This document shows positions 8,844-16,466 of a stretch of 64,000 nucleotides of DNA, piece by piece. Every line of letters starts with the position of its first letter. Position 1 is the stretch's first letter. A program made the translations under genes and the position numbers. The stretch covers positions 62,001-126,000 of the forward strand of contig CAIYCW010000040.1 in the NCBI GenBank assembly GCA_903924855.1. Reading direction: 5' to 3'. Under the pieces are notes generated by a model. The model had not been told where the DNA came from. It saw only the letters and a list, made by a program, of their open reading frames with translations, and made no database searches. This stretch comes from an uncultured Rhodospirillales bacterium (GTDB lineage Bacteria; Pseudomonadota; Alphaproteobacteria; Acetobacterales; Acetobacteraceae).

Positions 8844-8866
8844 CTGAATTTTCGCCCATGCGTGGG

Positions 8867-10069
8867 TCAGGTGGTGGCGAGGTATTCCATCGCCGAATCG
8901 ACGCCGCCCTTGGCGTGCGGCACACCTGCGATGGACAGCGCCATCTCGACCGAGGCGAGGGTGCCCAGGATCATCGGCTCGTTGAGATCGCCCATATGGC
9001 CGATGCGGAACACCTTGCCGCCCAGCGGCCCCAGGCCGCCGCCGAGCGAGACGTTGAAGCGCTCGAAGGCGATCTTGCGGACATCCTCTGCGTTGTGGCC
9101 GTCCGGCATGAGAATCGCGGTGACACTGTCCGACAGACGCGAGGAATCCTGGCAGAACAGCTGCGGGCCCTGGTTGCCGGACCAGGTGCGCACCGCGCGG
9201 CGTGTGGCCTCGGCCAGGCGGTGATGGCGGGCGAAGACATTGTCCAGCCCCTCCTCCTCCAGCAGGCGCAGCGATTCCTTCAGCCCGTTGAAGAACAGGA
9301 TCGGCACGGTGCCGATGAAGCTCTTGTGGCGGCGGGCGATCATGGCGGACCAGTTCATGTAGTGCTTGGGCATGGTGGAGCTTTTGTGCACCTCCAGCGC
9401 CTTGTTGGAGACGCCGGTGAAGCTCATGCCGGTCGGCAGCATCAGGCCTTTCTGACTGCCGCCCACCACCACGTCGATGCCCCATTCATCCATGCGGAAA
9501 TCGAACGAGCCGAGGCTTGATATGGTGTCGGCCATGAACAGGGCCGGGTGTTTGGTGGCATCGAGGGCCGCGCGCACCTTCTGGATCGGCAGGGCGACGC
9601 CGGTTGCGGTTTCGTTGTGCACGACGCCCACCGCCTTGATGCGGTGCGTGGTGTCGGCGGCAAGCGCCGCCTCGACGGCTGCGAAATCGACGCCGGTGCG
9701 CCAATCGGCCTTCACCGTCTCGACCTTGATGCCGAGCGCCTCGGCCATCTCGGCCCAGCCCAGGGAGAAATAGCCGGTCTCGATGATCAGCAGCGTGTCG
9801 CCGGGGGAGAGCACGTTGACCAGGGAGGCTTCCCAGGCGCCATGGCCGGAGGCGGTGTAGAAGAAGACGTGCTGCTCGGTCTTCAGCACGCGCTTCACGC
9901 CGGCCATGCAGTGGTCATACAGCTCCAGGAAGGCCGGGCTCATGAAATCGACGGTGCCCTGCGACACGGCGCGCAGGATCGAGTCGGGGATGTTGGTGGG
10001 TCCCGGATTGGCGAAGAACAGACGGCCCCGCGCGGGACGGGCGGGTTTGGTGGGGGCGGTCTGGCTCAT
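8867..10069 (-). CDS. PLP aminotransferase, serine-glyoxylate type
   Basis: A 400-residue class V PLP aminotransferase resembling serine-glyoxylate (SgaA/AGXT-like) transaminases, which convert serine plus glyoxylate to hydroxypyruvate and glycine. Signatures are the N-terminal FFANPGPTNIP, the cofactor Asp in LFMADTISSLG, and the Schiff-base lysine in GGSQKGLMLPTG at about residue 200. The length equals the family norm. It is transcribed divergently from an ornithine-cyclodeaminase-family gene across 140 bases. Alanine-glyoxylate or other small-substrate specificity cannot be excluded by reading alone. The serine cycle is one possible context because fhs is also in the window, but the genes are far apart. 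Confidence 0.85.
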   Translation of the reverse strand: MSQTAPTKPARPARGRLFFANPGPTNIPDSILRAVSQGTVDFMSPAFLELYDHCMAGVKRVLKTEQHVFFYTASGHGAWEASLVNVLSPGDTLLIIETGYFSLGWAEMAEALGIKVETVKADWRTGVDFAAVEAALAADTTHRIKAVGVVHNETATGVALPIQKVRAALDATKHPALFMADTISSLGSFDFRMDEWGIDVVVGGSQKGLMLPTGMSFTGVSNKALEVHKSSTMPKHYMNWSAMIARRHKSFIGTVPILFFNGLKESLRLLEEEGLDNVFARHHRLAEATRRAVRTWSGNQGPQLFCQDSSRLSDSVTAILMPDGHNAEDVRKIAFERFNVSLGGGLGPLGGKVFRIGHMGDLNEPMILGTLASVEMALSIAGVPHAKGGVDSAMEYLATT

Positions 10070-10209
10070 GGCGCACTCCGGGTTCGGGTTTGAGCCGCCA
10101 ATCTAGGCAAGGTTTCGGGATTTGTCAGGCCATGCGGTGCGCAGCCCGGCGGCGCATTGCATGACGGTCTGATTCGGGCTGCGATGGGGCAAAGACCGGG
10201 AGAGAGCGT

Positions 10210-11346
10210 GTGCTGATCATCGACAACGAGACCGTGGCCAGGCTGTTGCGGATGGAGGATTGCATCCGTGTGCAGGAGGCGGCGTTTCGGCAGCTGCCCG
10301 AAGGTGGCGCCATCCATCGGCCGCGCATCGACATGTATTTTCCGGCCGAGCGGGAGGATGGGTATTTCCGCTGGGGGTCGATGGAAGGGGCGAATGACGG
10401 GTATTTCGCCATCCGCATGAAGTCCGACATCGTCACCTGGCCGAAGACGCCAGATGGCGGCTGGACGGAGGACAAGTATAGCGTCCGCCCCGGCACGTAT
10501 TGCGGGCTGATCTATCTGATCTCGACACGCAACGCCGAGCCGCTGGCCTTCATCAATGACGGGGTGTTGCAGCATATGCGGGTGGGCGGCGGGGCCGGGA
10601 TCGGGGTGAAATATCTGGCGCGCGAGGACAGCCACGAGGTTGGCATGCTGGGTTCGGGCGGCATGGCACGCACCTTTCTGGAGGCGTTTGCCTGCGTGCG
10701 GCCGATCCGGCGCTGCAAGGTCTACAGCCCCACCGCTGCCAACCGGGAGCTTTTTGCCGAAGAGATGGCGCAGCGCCTGGGCATCGAGGTGATCGCGGTC
10801 GACAGCGCGCGCGAGGCGGTGCGGGGGGTGGATATCGTCTCCTCGGCGACGGACAGCATGCAGCCGGTCTATGACGCGGATTGGCTGGAGCCGGGCCAGC
10901 ACGTGACCAATCTGGGGCGGCGTGAGATGCCGGAGGAGGCGATCGGCCGGTTTGACGTGGTGGTGCGCCAGGGCACGGCCGGGCTGCAGATGAAGCAGAG
11001 TGCCCGGTTCCAGGCGGAGCGCGGCATGTCTCCGGCGGCCTATCTGGGGGGCACCGAGGCGCAGCTGCAGCGGATTCCGGCACCCAACCCGAAGCCTGGC
11101 TTTGGCGGCGACACGCCGGAGTTCAACGATCGCGGGGCGGGCGGTGGCAAGCCGGATTTCGCCGATCTGGTGACGGGCAAATGCGCCGGCCGGACGTCAC
11201 GCGAGCAGATCACGTTTTACCGCAATGTGGGCAATCAGGGCCTGCAATTCTCCTCCGTCGGCGGCTGGGTCTACCAGGAGGCGATGCGGCTGGGCTTGGG
11301 GCGGACGATCCCGACTGAGTGGTTCCTGCAGGATATCAGGGATTGA
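10210..11346 (+). CDS. Ornithine cyclodeaminase/mu-crystallin family oxidoreductase
   Basis: A 378-residue NAD(P)-dependent protein of the ornithine cyclodeaminase/alanine dehydrogenase/mu-crystallin family. The Rossmann motif GMLGSGGMART is at about residue 145. RPRIDMYFP and INDGVLQHMRVGGGAG match substrate- and dimer-region motifs of the subgroup that automated annotation often calls tyramine oxidase subunit B; that name is from memory and functionally uncertain. The start is a GTG at 10210 preceded by GGGAGAG. The C-terminus is longer than in classical enzymes (about 330 residues) owing to a Gly/Pro-rich insertion near residues 290-325. The substrate is unknown; imine reduction or amino-acid deamination is most likely. 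Confidence 0.8.
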   Translation: MLIIDNETVARLLRMEDCIRVQEAAFRQLPEGGAIHRPRIDMYFPAEREDGYFRWGSMEGANDGYFAIRMKSDIVTWPKTPDGGWTEDKYSVRPGTYCGLIYLISTRNAEPLAFINDGVLQHMRVGGGAGIGVKYLAREDSHEVGMLGSGGMARTFLEAFACVRPIRRCKVYSPTAANRELFAEEMAQRLGIEVIAVDSAREAVRGVDIVSSATDSMQPVYDADWLEPGQHVTNLGRREMPEEAIGRFDVVVRQGTAGLQMKQSARFQAERGMSPAAYLGGTEAQLQRIPAPNPKPGFGGDTPEFNDRGAGGGKPDFADLVTGKCAGRTSREQITFYRNVGNQGLQFSSVGGWVYQEAMRLGLGRTIPTEWFLQDIRD

Positions 11347-11359
11347 GAGCCGCGCTGGG

Positions 11360-11388
11360 GGCGCGGAGCGGCAAGGCCGCTCCGCGCC
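11360..11388. terminator. GC-rich hairpin between convergent genes
   Basis: GGCGCGGAGCGGC (11360-11372) pairs perfectly with 11376-11388 around a 3-base loop. It sits between the stop of the rightward oxidoreductase (11346) and the stop of the leftward puc-operon gene (11395). No T-run follows on either strand, so it may be an mRNA 3'-end stabiliser or a weak bidirectional terminator. Confidence 0.55.
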
Positions 11389-11394
11389 TTGGGG

Positions 11395-11937
11395 TCAGGG
11401 GCGGCTGATGACGGCCTTCAGCCCCAGGATCGGCCCGCTTTTGATCAGGGCCTGAAAGCCCAGCATCGGCTTGCTCTCGGTCAGCAGGTCGAGTTTGAGC
11501 ATGCGGGAGAGCGAGAAGCTGGAGCCGGTGGTGGGCAGGTTCCAGAAGCTGGCGAAGGGGGTGGGGTCGTCTGACAGCAAGGGCCAGCCCATCAGCGAGG
11601 AGAACGGGGTCGATTCCTTGTAGCTGATATTCTCGTTCACCGCGGGCGATGCGCCTTCCCCCACCGGGGCCGCGGAGGACAGCAATTGCAAGGTGAGCTC
11701 GGAATAGCCGATCGGGTGATCGACGATGACGAGGATCTCCCCTGCCCTCACCCGTGCTGCCAGGCCTTCGGCATGATCCTTGTAGATGCCGCGGTTCACC
11801 AGATAGCGGCCGCTGACATAGTCCGGCGTGGATTTCACCACGCGGATATGGCGATCGGTGGTGAATTCATGGGCCTCCAGAATGGCCACGGCCCCCATCG
11901 CATCTTCGGGGGAGCTGAACATGCGTGAAACGGTCAT
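11395..11937 (-). CDS. Unknown protein, last gene of the puc operon
   Basis: A 180-residue protein I do not recognise. The first 85 or so residues (MTVSRMFSSPEDAMGAVAILEAH..., then KSTPDYVSGRYL and GEILVIVDHPIGYSE) look like an alpha/beta ferredoxin-like domain, resembling the general-stress-protein (YflT-like) pattern. The C-terminal half is Ser/Pro/Gly-rich with no membrane segment and ends in GPILGLKAVISRP. The ATG at 11937 is preceded by AAGGACACATC, whose first bases overlap the pucC stop codon, so it is almost certainly cotranscribed with pucBAC. An LH2 assembly or accessory role is suggested only by position. Confidence 0.75.
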   Translation of the reverse strand: MTVSRMFSSPEDAMGAVAILEAHEFTTDRHIRVVKSTPDYVSGRYLVNRGIYKDHAEGLAARVRAGEILVIVDHPIGYSELTLQLLSSAAPVGEGASPAVNENISYKESTPFSSLMGWPLLSDDPTPFASFWNLPTTGSSFSLSRMLKLDLLTESKPMLGFQALIKSGPILGLKAVISRP

Positions 11938-11949
11938 GATGTGTCCTTT

Positions 11950-13365
11950 TCAGTTGGGCTGGGCGGCCTTGTGGCGTGCGGGGATGCGTGTGGCGGAGAG
12001 TTTACGGGCGAGTGGGAACATGGTGATCAGGGCCGCGAAAAGAAGGCAGATCTCGAGGCTGTAGACGAAATCGTAGCCGGCGGCGGGGTCTGGCGATTGG
12101 GTGGCGGAGGCCACCGCGTCGCGCAGTATGCCGCCGAGCGCGATGGCAAGCCCGGCGGCGGTGGCCTGCACGGCCCCCCAGGCGCCCAGTGCGAGACCGG
12201 CCTGGTGGCGCGGGGCCAGGTTCATGGTGGCGGTGAGTGTGCCATGGCCGAACAAGCCGGCGCCGAAGCCGATCAACGCCGTGCCGCCGGCGAACAGCGC
12301 CACGGATTGCAACGGATTGGCGAGGATGACGGCGGCAAAGGCCGGGATGCCGAGCAGGGCGCCGTAGCAGGCCATGCGGAACGGATCAGCACCGCGGCTG
12401 AGCACGCGCGATGCGAGGCCAAAGCCGAGCAATCCGCCCACGGCCAAGGTTGCGGTGAGCTTGGTGGTGTCCCCCACCGCCAGATGCAGCACCTGGCCGC
12501 CATAGGGTTCGAGCAGCACATCCTCCATGCTGAAGCCCATCGTGCCGATGCCGATCGCGATCAGCCGGCGCAGCGCGTGATCGCCCGCGATGAAGCCGGC
12601 CCAGCTGTCGCGAAAGCGCGGGGCGATGGCGGCGGCCTGGCTCATCAGCCCGCTCACCCGGCGCTCCTGCTTCCACAGGGCGGCGGTGTTGAACACCAAG
12701 GTGAGCACGGCGGTGGCCTGGATCACCTGGATCAGCCGGCCGGGGGTGAAATCCTCCAGAAACAGGCCGAATGCCAGGGCACTTACGATCATGCCGAACA
12801 GCAGGCTGACATACATCAGCCCCACCACGTTGGGCCTGGAATGGGCGGGCGCGATGTCGGTGGCCAGGGCCAGGCCCACGGTCTGGGTGGTGTGCATGCC
12901 GGCGCCCACCGCTAGAAACGCGACCGCCGCCGCGACATCGCCGATCCAGGCCGGCCAGGCGGCGGCATTGCCGCCACCGGAGAGCACGAGAAGGGCGAAG
13001 GGCATGATGGCGAGGCCGCCGAACTGCACCATGGCGCCGCGGAAGATGTAGGGCGCGCGTTTCCAGCCGAGATGGGAGCGGTGATTGTCTGATTTGAAGC
13101 CGATCACCGCGCGAAACGGGGCGAAGAGCAGCGGCAGCGAGATCATCAGCCCGACGAGGGAGGCTGGCACGTCCAGCTCGACGATCATCACCCGGTTCAG
13201 CGTGCCGACCAGCAGCACGAGGGACATGCCGACCGAGACCTGGAACAGCGACAGGCGCAGCAGCCGCGACAGCGGCAGTTCGGGGGTGGCGGCATCGGCG
13301 AAGGGCAGGAAGCGCGTGCCCATGCCGATCCATGCCATCATCACTTTGCGGCTGACACGGTTCAT
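11950..13365 (-). CDS. pucC: PucC-like bacteriochlorophyll delivery/LH2 assembly permease (MFS)
   Basis: A 471-residue membrane protein of the BCD (PucC/LhaA) branch of the major facilitator superfamily, needed for LH2 assembly. About 12 hydrophobic segments are visible. Family hallmarks include SLFQVSVGMSLVLLVGTLNR near the start, the RAVIGFKSDNHRSHLGWKR cytoplasmic loop with an R-x-P-Y-I-x-R continuation, and GMHTTQTVGLALATD. I place the start at 13365 (MNRVSRKVMMAWIG; AGGAG 12 bases upstream). An in-frame ATG at 13428 would fall inside the hairpin arm separating it from pucA. It is third in the leftward pucB-pucA-pucC-unknown operon. Confidence 0.9.
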   Translation of the reverse strand: MNRVSRKVMMAWIGMGTRFLPFADAATPELPLSRLLRLSLFQVSVGMSLVLLVGTLNRVMIVELDVPASLVGLMISLPLLFAPFRAVIGFKSDNHRSHLGWKRAPYIFRGAMVQFGGLAIMPFALLVLSGGGNAAAWPAWIGDVAAAVAFLAVGAGMHTTQTVGLALATDIAPAHSRPNVVGLMYVSLLFGMIVSALAFGLFLEDFTPGRLIQVIQATAVLTLVFNTAALWKQERRVSGLMSQAAAIAPRFRDSWAGFIAGDHALRRLIAIGIGTMGFSMEDVLLEPYGGQVLHLAVGDTTKLTATLAVGGLLGFGLASRVLSRGADPFRMACYGALLGIPAFAAVILANPLQSVALFAGGTALIGFGAGLFGHGTLTATMNLAPRHQAGLALGAWGAVQATAAGLAIALGGILRDAVASATQSPDPAAGYDFVYSLEICLLFAALITMFPLARKLSATRIPARHKAAQPN

Positions 13366-13428
13366 CGGCGGTGCGCGCTCCTGGGCAGGTTTTGTGACGC
13401 AGGGCTTGGCAGGCAAAGATGCGAGCAT

Positions 13429-13463
13429 CCCGCGGGGATGGAGACCGGCTCCATCCCCGCGGG
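13429..13463 (-). other. Intercistronic hairpin between pucA and pucC
   Basis: CCCGCGGGGATGGAG (13429-13443) and its exact complement at 13449-13463 form a 15-bp stem with a 5-base loop. It lies about 20 bases downstream of the pucA stop on the leftward transcript. No T-run follows. Hairpins in this position in purple-bacterial light-harvesting operons stabilise the antenna-subunit mRNA and limit read-through, giving many LH subunits per assembly factor; that role is inferred here. Confidence 0.75.
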
Positions 13464-13483
13464 GTTTCAGATCGGCAGGCCGA

Positions 13484-13795
13484 TCAGTTGCCCAGGGCGG
13501 CGAGTTGCTTCGGCGCCACCGAGATCACGTAGGTGGAGGCGGCACCGTCAACCGCGGCGGTCTGGGTGACCATCACGGAGTAGTTGGCGGCGGTCTTGGA
13601 ATCGAGCGCCACGACCGGAGCGGTTGTGGAGTTCAACGCCACCTTCTTGGAGGACCCGCTGTAGAAGTTCGGGTACCAGGTGGTGTGCGACAGCACGGCG
13701 GCGTGCACGATCAGCGACGTGACGGCCACGGCGCCGAGCATCAGGGGGATTCCGACGGTGGGGTTCACCACAGTCCAGAGTCTGCCATTGTTCAT
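13484..13795 (-). CDS. pucA: LH2 light-harvesting alpha subunit with C-terminal extension
   Basis: Peripheral antenna (LH2) alpha apoprotein. The first 45 residues align without gaps to classical LH2 alpha chains: [12 protein letters not shown], one transmembrane helix, His31 as the bacteriochlorophyll ligand, then LSHTTWYP. At the positions that hydrogen-bond the B850 acetyl groups (Tyr44-Trp45 in Rhodoblastus acidophilus LH2), this chain has Phe44-Tyr45, predicting altered, probably blue-shifted absorption. The chain continues to 103 residues, about 50 beyond the usual end, with a Ser/Thr/Ala/Val-rich, weakly hydrophobic tail and no second clear helix. It lies 12 bases downstream of pucB and upstream of the hairpin and pucC. 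Confidence 0.93.
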   Translation of the reverse strand: MNNGRLWTVVNPTVGIPLMLGAVAVTSLIVHAAVLSHTTWYPNFYSGSSKKVALNSTTAPVVALDSKTAANYSVMVTQTAAVDGAASTYVISVAPKQLAALGN

Positions 13796-13807
13796 GTGCC
13801 GATCTCC

Positions 13808-13963
13808 TCAGTGCAGCCAGGGGGAATAGATATAGGCCAGAACATGCGCAAAGACGGCAATCAGGCCGAAGATGCGTGTGCCGTCGATGATCTGCTTATG
13901 CAGTTCCTCGGACTCGGCGATGGTGAGGCCAGTCGGCCAGACCTTGTTCGGATCGTCGCTCAT
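13808..13963 (-). CDS. pucB: LH2 light-harvesting beta subunit
   Basis: A 51-residue LH2 beta apoprotein. SEELHKQIIDGTR is the conserved N-terminal segment, whose Arg contacts the B800 pigment. The single transmembrane helix carries the axial His in VFAHVLA, and the chain ends in the typical SPWLH. The ATG at 13963 is chosen because GGAGG lies 8 bases upstream and the length is exactly that of the family; an upstream frame to 14161 is spurious. It is the first gene of the operon, with a leader of roughly 240 bases from a predicted sigma-70 promoter overlapped by CrtJ-type sites. Confidence 0.95.
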   Translation of the reverse strand: MSDDPNKVWPTGLTIAESEELHKQIIDGTRIFGLIAVFAHVLAYIYSPWLH

Positions 13964-14204
13964 TGATGTAACCTCCACTTCAGGCAAACGCCTTCGTCCG
14001 TGCCAGAACCGCACGTGGGTTACGCTGGGGTGGGGGTCGGGGAGTTTTTGGTGCACCGCCACGGATCGCGATCCGCGGCAGAGGCGCATGAAGCCTGGCG
14101 ACAGCGAAGGAATTTCCCCCGCATTCGACAGGCATTCCCGTGCCCAAAGCACTTCGGCCACTTCCCCTGGCCGGTACTCGGTCCGATGGTCTTCACCAGC
14201 GATA

Positions 14205-14248
14205 TGTCATGCTAGCATTACATGCAAACCTGTCAACTCCACATTACG
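14205..14248 (-). promoter_or_regulatory. puc promoter with tandem CrtJ/PpsR-type operators
   Basis: On the leftward strand TTGACA (complement of 14231-14236) and TAGCAT (complement of 14209-14214) are separated by 16 bp, a good sigma-70 promoter. TGTCATGCTAGCATTACA (14205-14222) is an exact TGT-N12-ACA site with a 10-bp perfect inner palindrome and covers the -10. A second copy at 14231-14248 has one mismatch (ending ACG) and covers the -35. Both fit TGTCA-N8-TTAC. This is the layout used by CrtJ/PpsR, the aerobic repressor of photosynthesis genes. Confidence 0.75.
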
Positions 14249-14313
14249 TCAAGGTAAGCTGGGCTTGTCATGTTTTCGCTGGCATGGCCTGCCGACCGGC
14301 GTTTCCGGGCGGT

Positions 14314-15195
14314 TCAGATCGAGCGCGGCGGACGGCCTTCGATTCGGCTGAAGACGCGCGAGAAGGCGGCGGCGCTGGTGTAGCCGACCTGGGCGGCCAC
14401 GCTTTGCACCGGTTTGCCGCGGCTGAGCAGGCCGCGGGCGATGGTCATCCGCCAGGCGGTGAGATGCTCCAGCGGCGTGCGTCCGATGTGTTGCCGGAAA
14501 TGCTCGGCAAAGCGCGTGCGTGACATGCCGGCCCGTTCGGCCAGGGCTTCGAGTGTCCAGGGTTTTTGCGGGGCGTCGTGCATGGCGGTGAGCGCGCGGG
14601 CCAGCCTGGGATCGGCGAGTCCTGCCAGAACGCCGGTGGTGACGGCGCCGCTGTGGACGACATGGCGCACGATCAGGATCAGCAGATAGTCGAACAACCG
14701 GTCCAGCGCCGCCTGCCGGCCGGGGTTGCGGGCGAAGGCCTCCGCCAGCAGCAGGTCGCAGACCGGGGCCAGGGCGGGGTGGGCGGCAAGCGGCAGTATG
14801 ACCATGTCGGGCAGCCCCTGCCCGATCGGGTTGCCCTCAGCACCCCCGAGTTCGACGGTGGCGCAGGCGAGGTCGCAACCCTGTTGCGCATCGACCACGA
14901 AGCTGTGGACGAGATCGCGCGGGAAGAAGATCAGCGTGGGTTCGGTGAGCACCAGCACGGGCTCATGATTGCGCGTGAGGGTGAGCACGCCCTGTTTGAG
15001 CAGATGCAGGTGGCCTGCGCCGGCGAAGCGGACGGTCTCGCAGAGCGTGCCGGTGAAGAAGGTGCGCGCGGAGGGTGTCACATGGGCGAACAGGCCGGCG
15101 AGGGTATCGCTGCTGGCGTAATCACCGTCAGGCTGTGGCGCATCTGGGACGATCTGCAAAGTTTTTGGCTCCATCAGCCGCTCATAGTCCGTCAT
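14314..15195 (-). CDS. AraC-family transcriptional regulator (cupin sensor)
   Basis: About 293 residues. The N-terminal cupin-like sensor (FTGTLCETVRFAGAGHLHLL, then LVLTEPTLIFFPRDLVHSF) resembles the Cupin_6 AraC_N type. The C-terminal double helix-turn-helix reads WTLEALAERAGMSRTRFAEH and then VQSVAAQVGYTSAAAFSRVF. ATGs at 15195 (MTDYERL) and 15174 (MEPKTL) are both possible; neither has a strong ribosome site. It is divergent from a carboxymuconolactone-decarboxylase-family gene 43 bases away, which it probably controls. The ligand is unknown. Confidence 0.88.
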   Translation of the reverse strand: MTDYERLMEPKTLQIVPDAPQPDGDYASSDTLAGLFAHVTPSARTFFTGTLCETVRFAGAGHLHLLKQGVLTLTRNHEPVLVLTEPTLIFFPRDLVHSFVVDAQQGCDLACATVELGGAEGNPIGQGLPDMVILPLAAHPALAPVCDLLLAEAFARNPGRQAALDRLFDYLLILIVRHVVHSGAVTTGVLAGLADPRLARALTAMHDAPQKPWTLEALAERAGMSRTRFAEHFRQHIGRTPLEHLTAWRMTIARGLLSRGKPVQSVAAQVGYTSAAAFSRVFSRIEGRPPRSI

Positions 15196-15238
15196 ACCAT
15201 CGATGTGCAAGCACGCACGACACAGAAGGATATGACCG

Positions 15239-15784
15239 ATGCCCCGTATTGCCCCCATTGATGCCGCCCGCGCTGACGCTGCGACGCAGACGACACTCGC
15301 GGCTGTGAAGTCCAAGATCGGCATGGTGCCGAACCTGTTCACCACCTTTGCCCAGTCCCCGGTGGTGCTGAGCGGATATCTGGCGCTGTCCGACGCGCTG
15401 AGCCGGGGCGTGCTGTCCGCCCGGCAGCGCGAGATCGTGGCCCTGGCCGTGGCGCAGGCCAATGCGTGCGAATACTGCCTTGCTGCCCATACGCTGATGG
15501 GCAAGGGGGCTGGGCTTTCGGCGGAGGGGCTGCGCCTGGCGCGCCAGGGTGCTGCGGCGGATGCGGTGGACAACGCGGTGGCCGCCCTGGCCAGCGAGGT
15601 TGTGGCGCGGCGTGGCCAGGTGACGGATGCGGTCCTTGCCGATGCCCGTCTGGCCGGGCTGGGCGATGCGCAGATCGTGGAGGTGATCGCCAATGTGGCG
15701 ATCAACATCCTGACCAACTACACCAACAACGTGGCACGGACCGAGATCGACTTTCCGAAGGTTGATGTGGTGCTGGCAGCCTGA
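15239..15784 (+). CDS. Carboxymuconolactone decarboxylase/AhpD-family protein
   Basis: A 181-residue CMD/AhpD-like protein of the peroxidase-related alkylhydroperoxidase type. The conserved active-site region is EIVALAVAQANACEYCLAAH, with the CxxC pair and downstream His used for hydroperoxide reduction. ITN-Y-N near the C-terminus is typical. Members act as antioxidant reductases or decarboxylases; the AraC-regulated arrangement suggests induction by an oxidant or electrophile. The start at 15239 (MPRIAPID) is the only good one. There is no signal peptide, so it is cytosolic. Confidence 0.88.
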   Translation: MPRIAPIDAARADAATQTTLAAVKSKIGMVPNLFTTFAQSPVVLSGYLALSDALSRGVLSARQREIVALAVAQANACEYCLAAHTLMGKGAGLSAEGLRLARQGAAADAVDNAVAALASEVVARRGQVTDAVLADARLAGLGDAQIVEVIANVAINILTNYTNNVARTEIDFPKVDVVLAA

Positions 15785-15846
15785 TCTGCCCTGCCCTGCG
15801 GAGCGGGCTGCGCTGTCTGGCCGGTGGCCGGGCAGCGCGGCCGGGC

Positions 15847-16287
15847 TCAGCTGGCAGGCTGTGCGGCTGCGATGGCGCGCAGGGCTGCCAGCGTGTCCGC
15901 GTTCGGGCAATATTCGGCGAAATGCTGCTCTGCCGTGCCGGTCTTCAGATCATGGCTGCAACGGTGTTTCGCACCGCAGCGCGAGCAGGTGAGAAGGATG
16001 TCGGCGTAGGTGGCGTGCTGCGCGGCATCGGCCGTGGCGGGGTCGAGCCCGAGGGCGCGCATCAGCTCGGGTGCCTGGTCGGCGGCATGCCCGCCCTTGG
16101 CGGCCAGATCGTAGAGATCCCGGCTCGACAGCCCGACATCGCGGGCGATCAGTTCGACATCGTCGTGGCTCAGGCCCTGGAGGCCATCGGAGCCCTGCGA
16201 CCGGGCGGCGAGGGATTTCCACCAGGTGCCGAGAGCGCAGAGAATTGTGGCGGTGGCCTGGCTGGGGGCAGCGGATTGGTCGGTCAT
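15847..16287 (-). CDS. DUF6455-family protein with four-cysteine motif
   Basis: 146 residues. The C-terminal half carries LTCSRCGAKHRCSHDL...YCPNADTL, matching the CxxC-x4-C...CPNA pattern of the DUF6455 family of alphaproteobacterial proteins, plausibly a small metal- or Fe-S-binding domain. The N-terminal half is soluble and helical with no signal peptide. The start at 16287 has GGAGG 6 bases upstream; a longer frame to 16548 is rejected because it overlaps the divergent gene and is Arg/Pro-rich. Function is unknown. Confidence 0.8.
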   Translation of the reverse strand: MTDQSAAPSQATATILCALGTWWKSLAARSQGSDGLQGLSHDDVELIARDVGLSSRDLYDLAAKGGHAADQAPELMRALGLDPATADAAQHATYADILLTCSRCGAKHRCSHDLKTGTAEQHFAEYCPNADTLAALRAIAAAQPAS

Positions 16288-16466
16288 GAACACCCTCCGT
16301 GTGCGGCTGTGTGACGGCCAGTTTCGAGGGGCGGGTGCTGCCTTGCATTGATGCGTGTCAAACAAAACCGGCCCCCTGCGCGGCCGGGGCGGCTTGCCCG
16401 GGTCTGCCGTGCCGCCGATAGTGCTGCCACTGCGTTCAGCGCGGGGCGTAACCGAAGGGCGTTTGC

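Noticed and set aside
14205..14222. Treating a single TGT-N12-ACA as proof of CrtJ control
   Set aside because: About 15 such matches are expected by chance in 64 kb. Only the pair with extended consensus over a promoter ahead of pucB was accepted.
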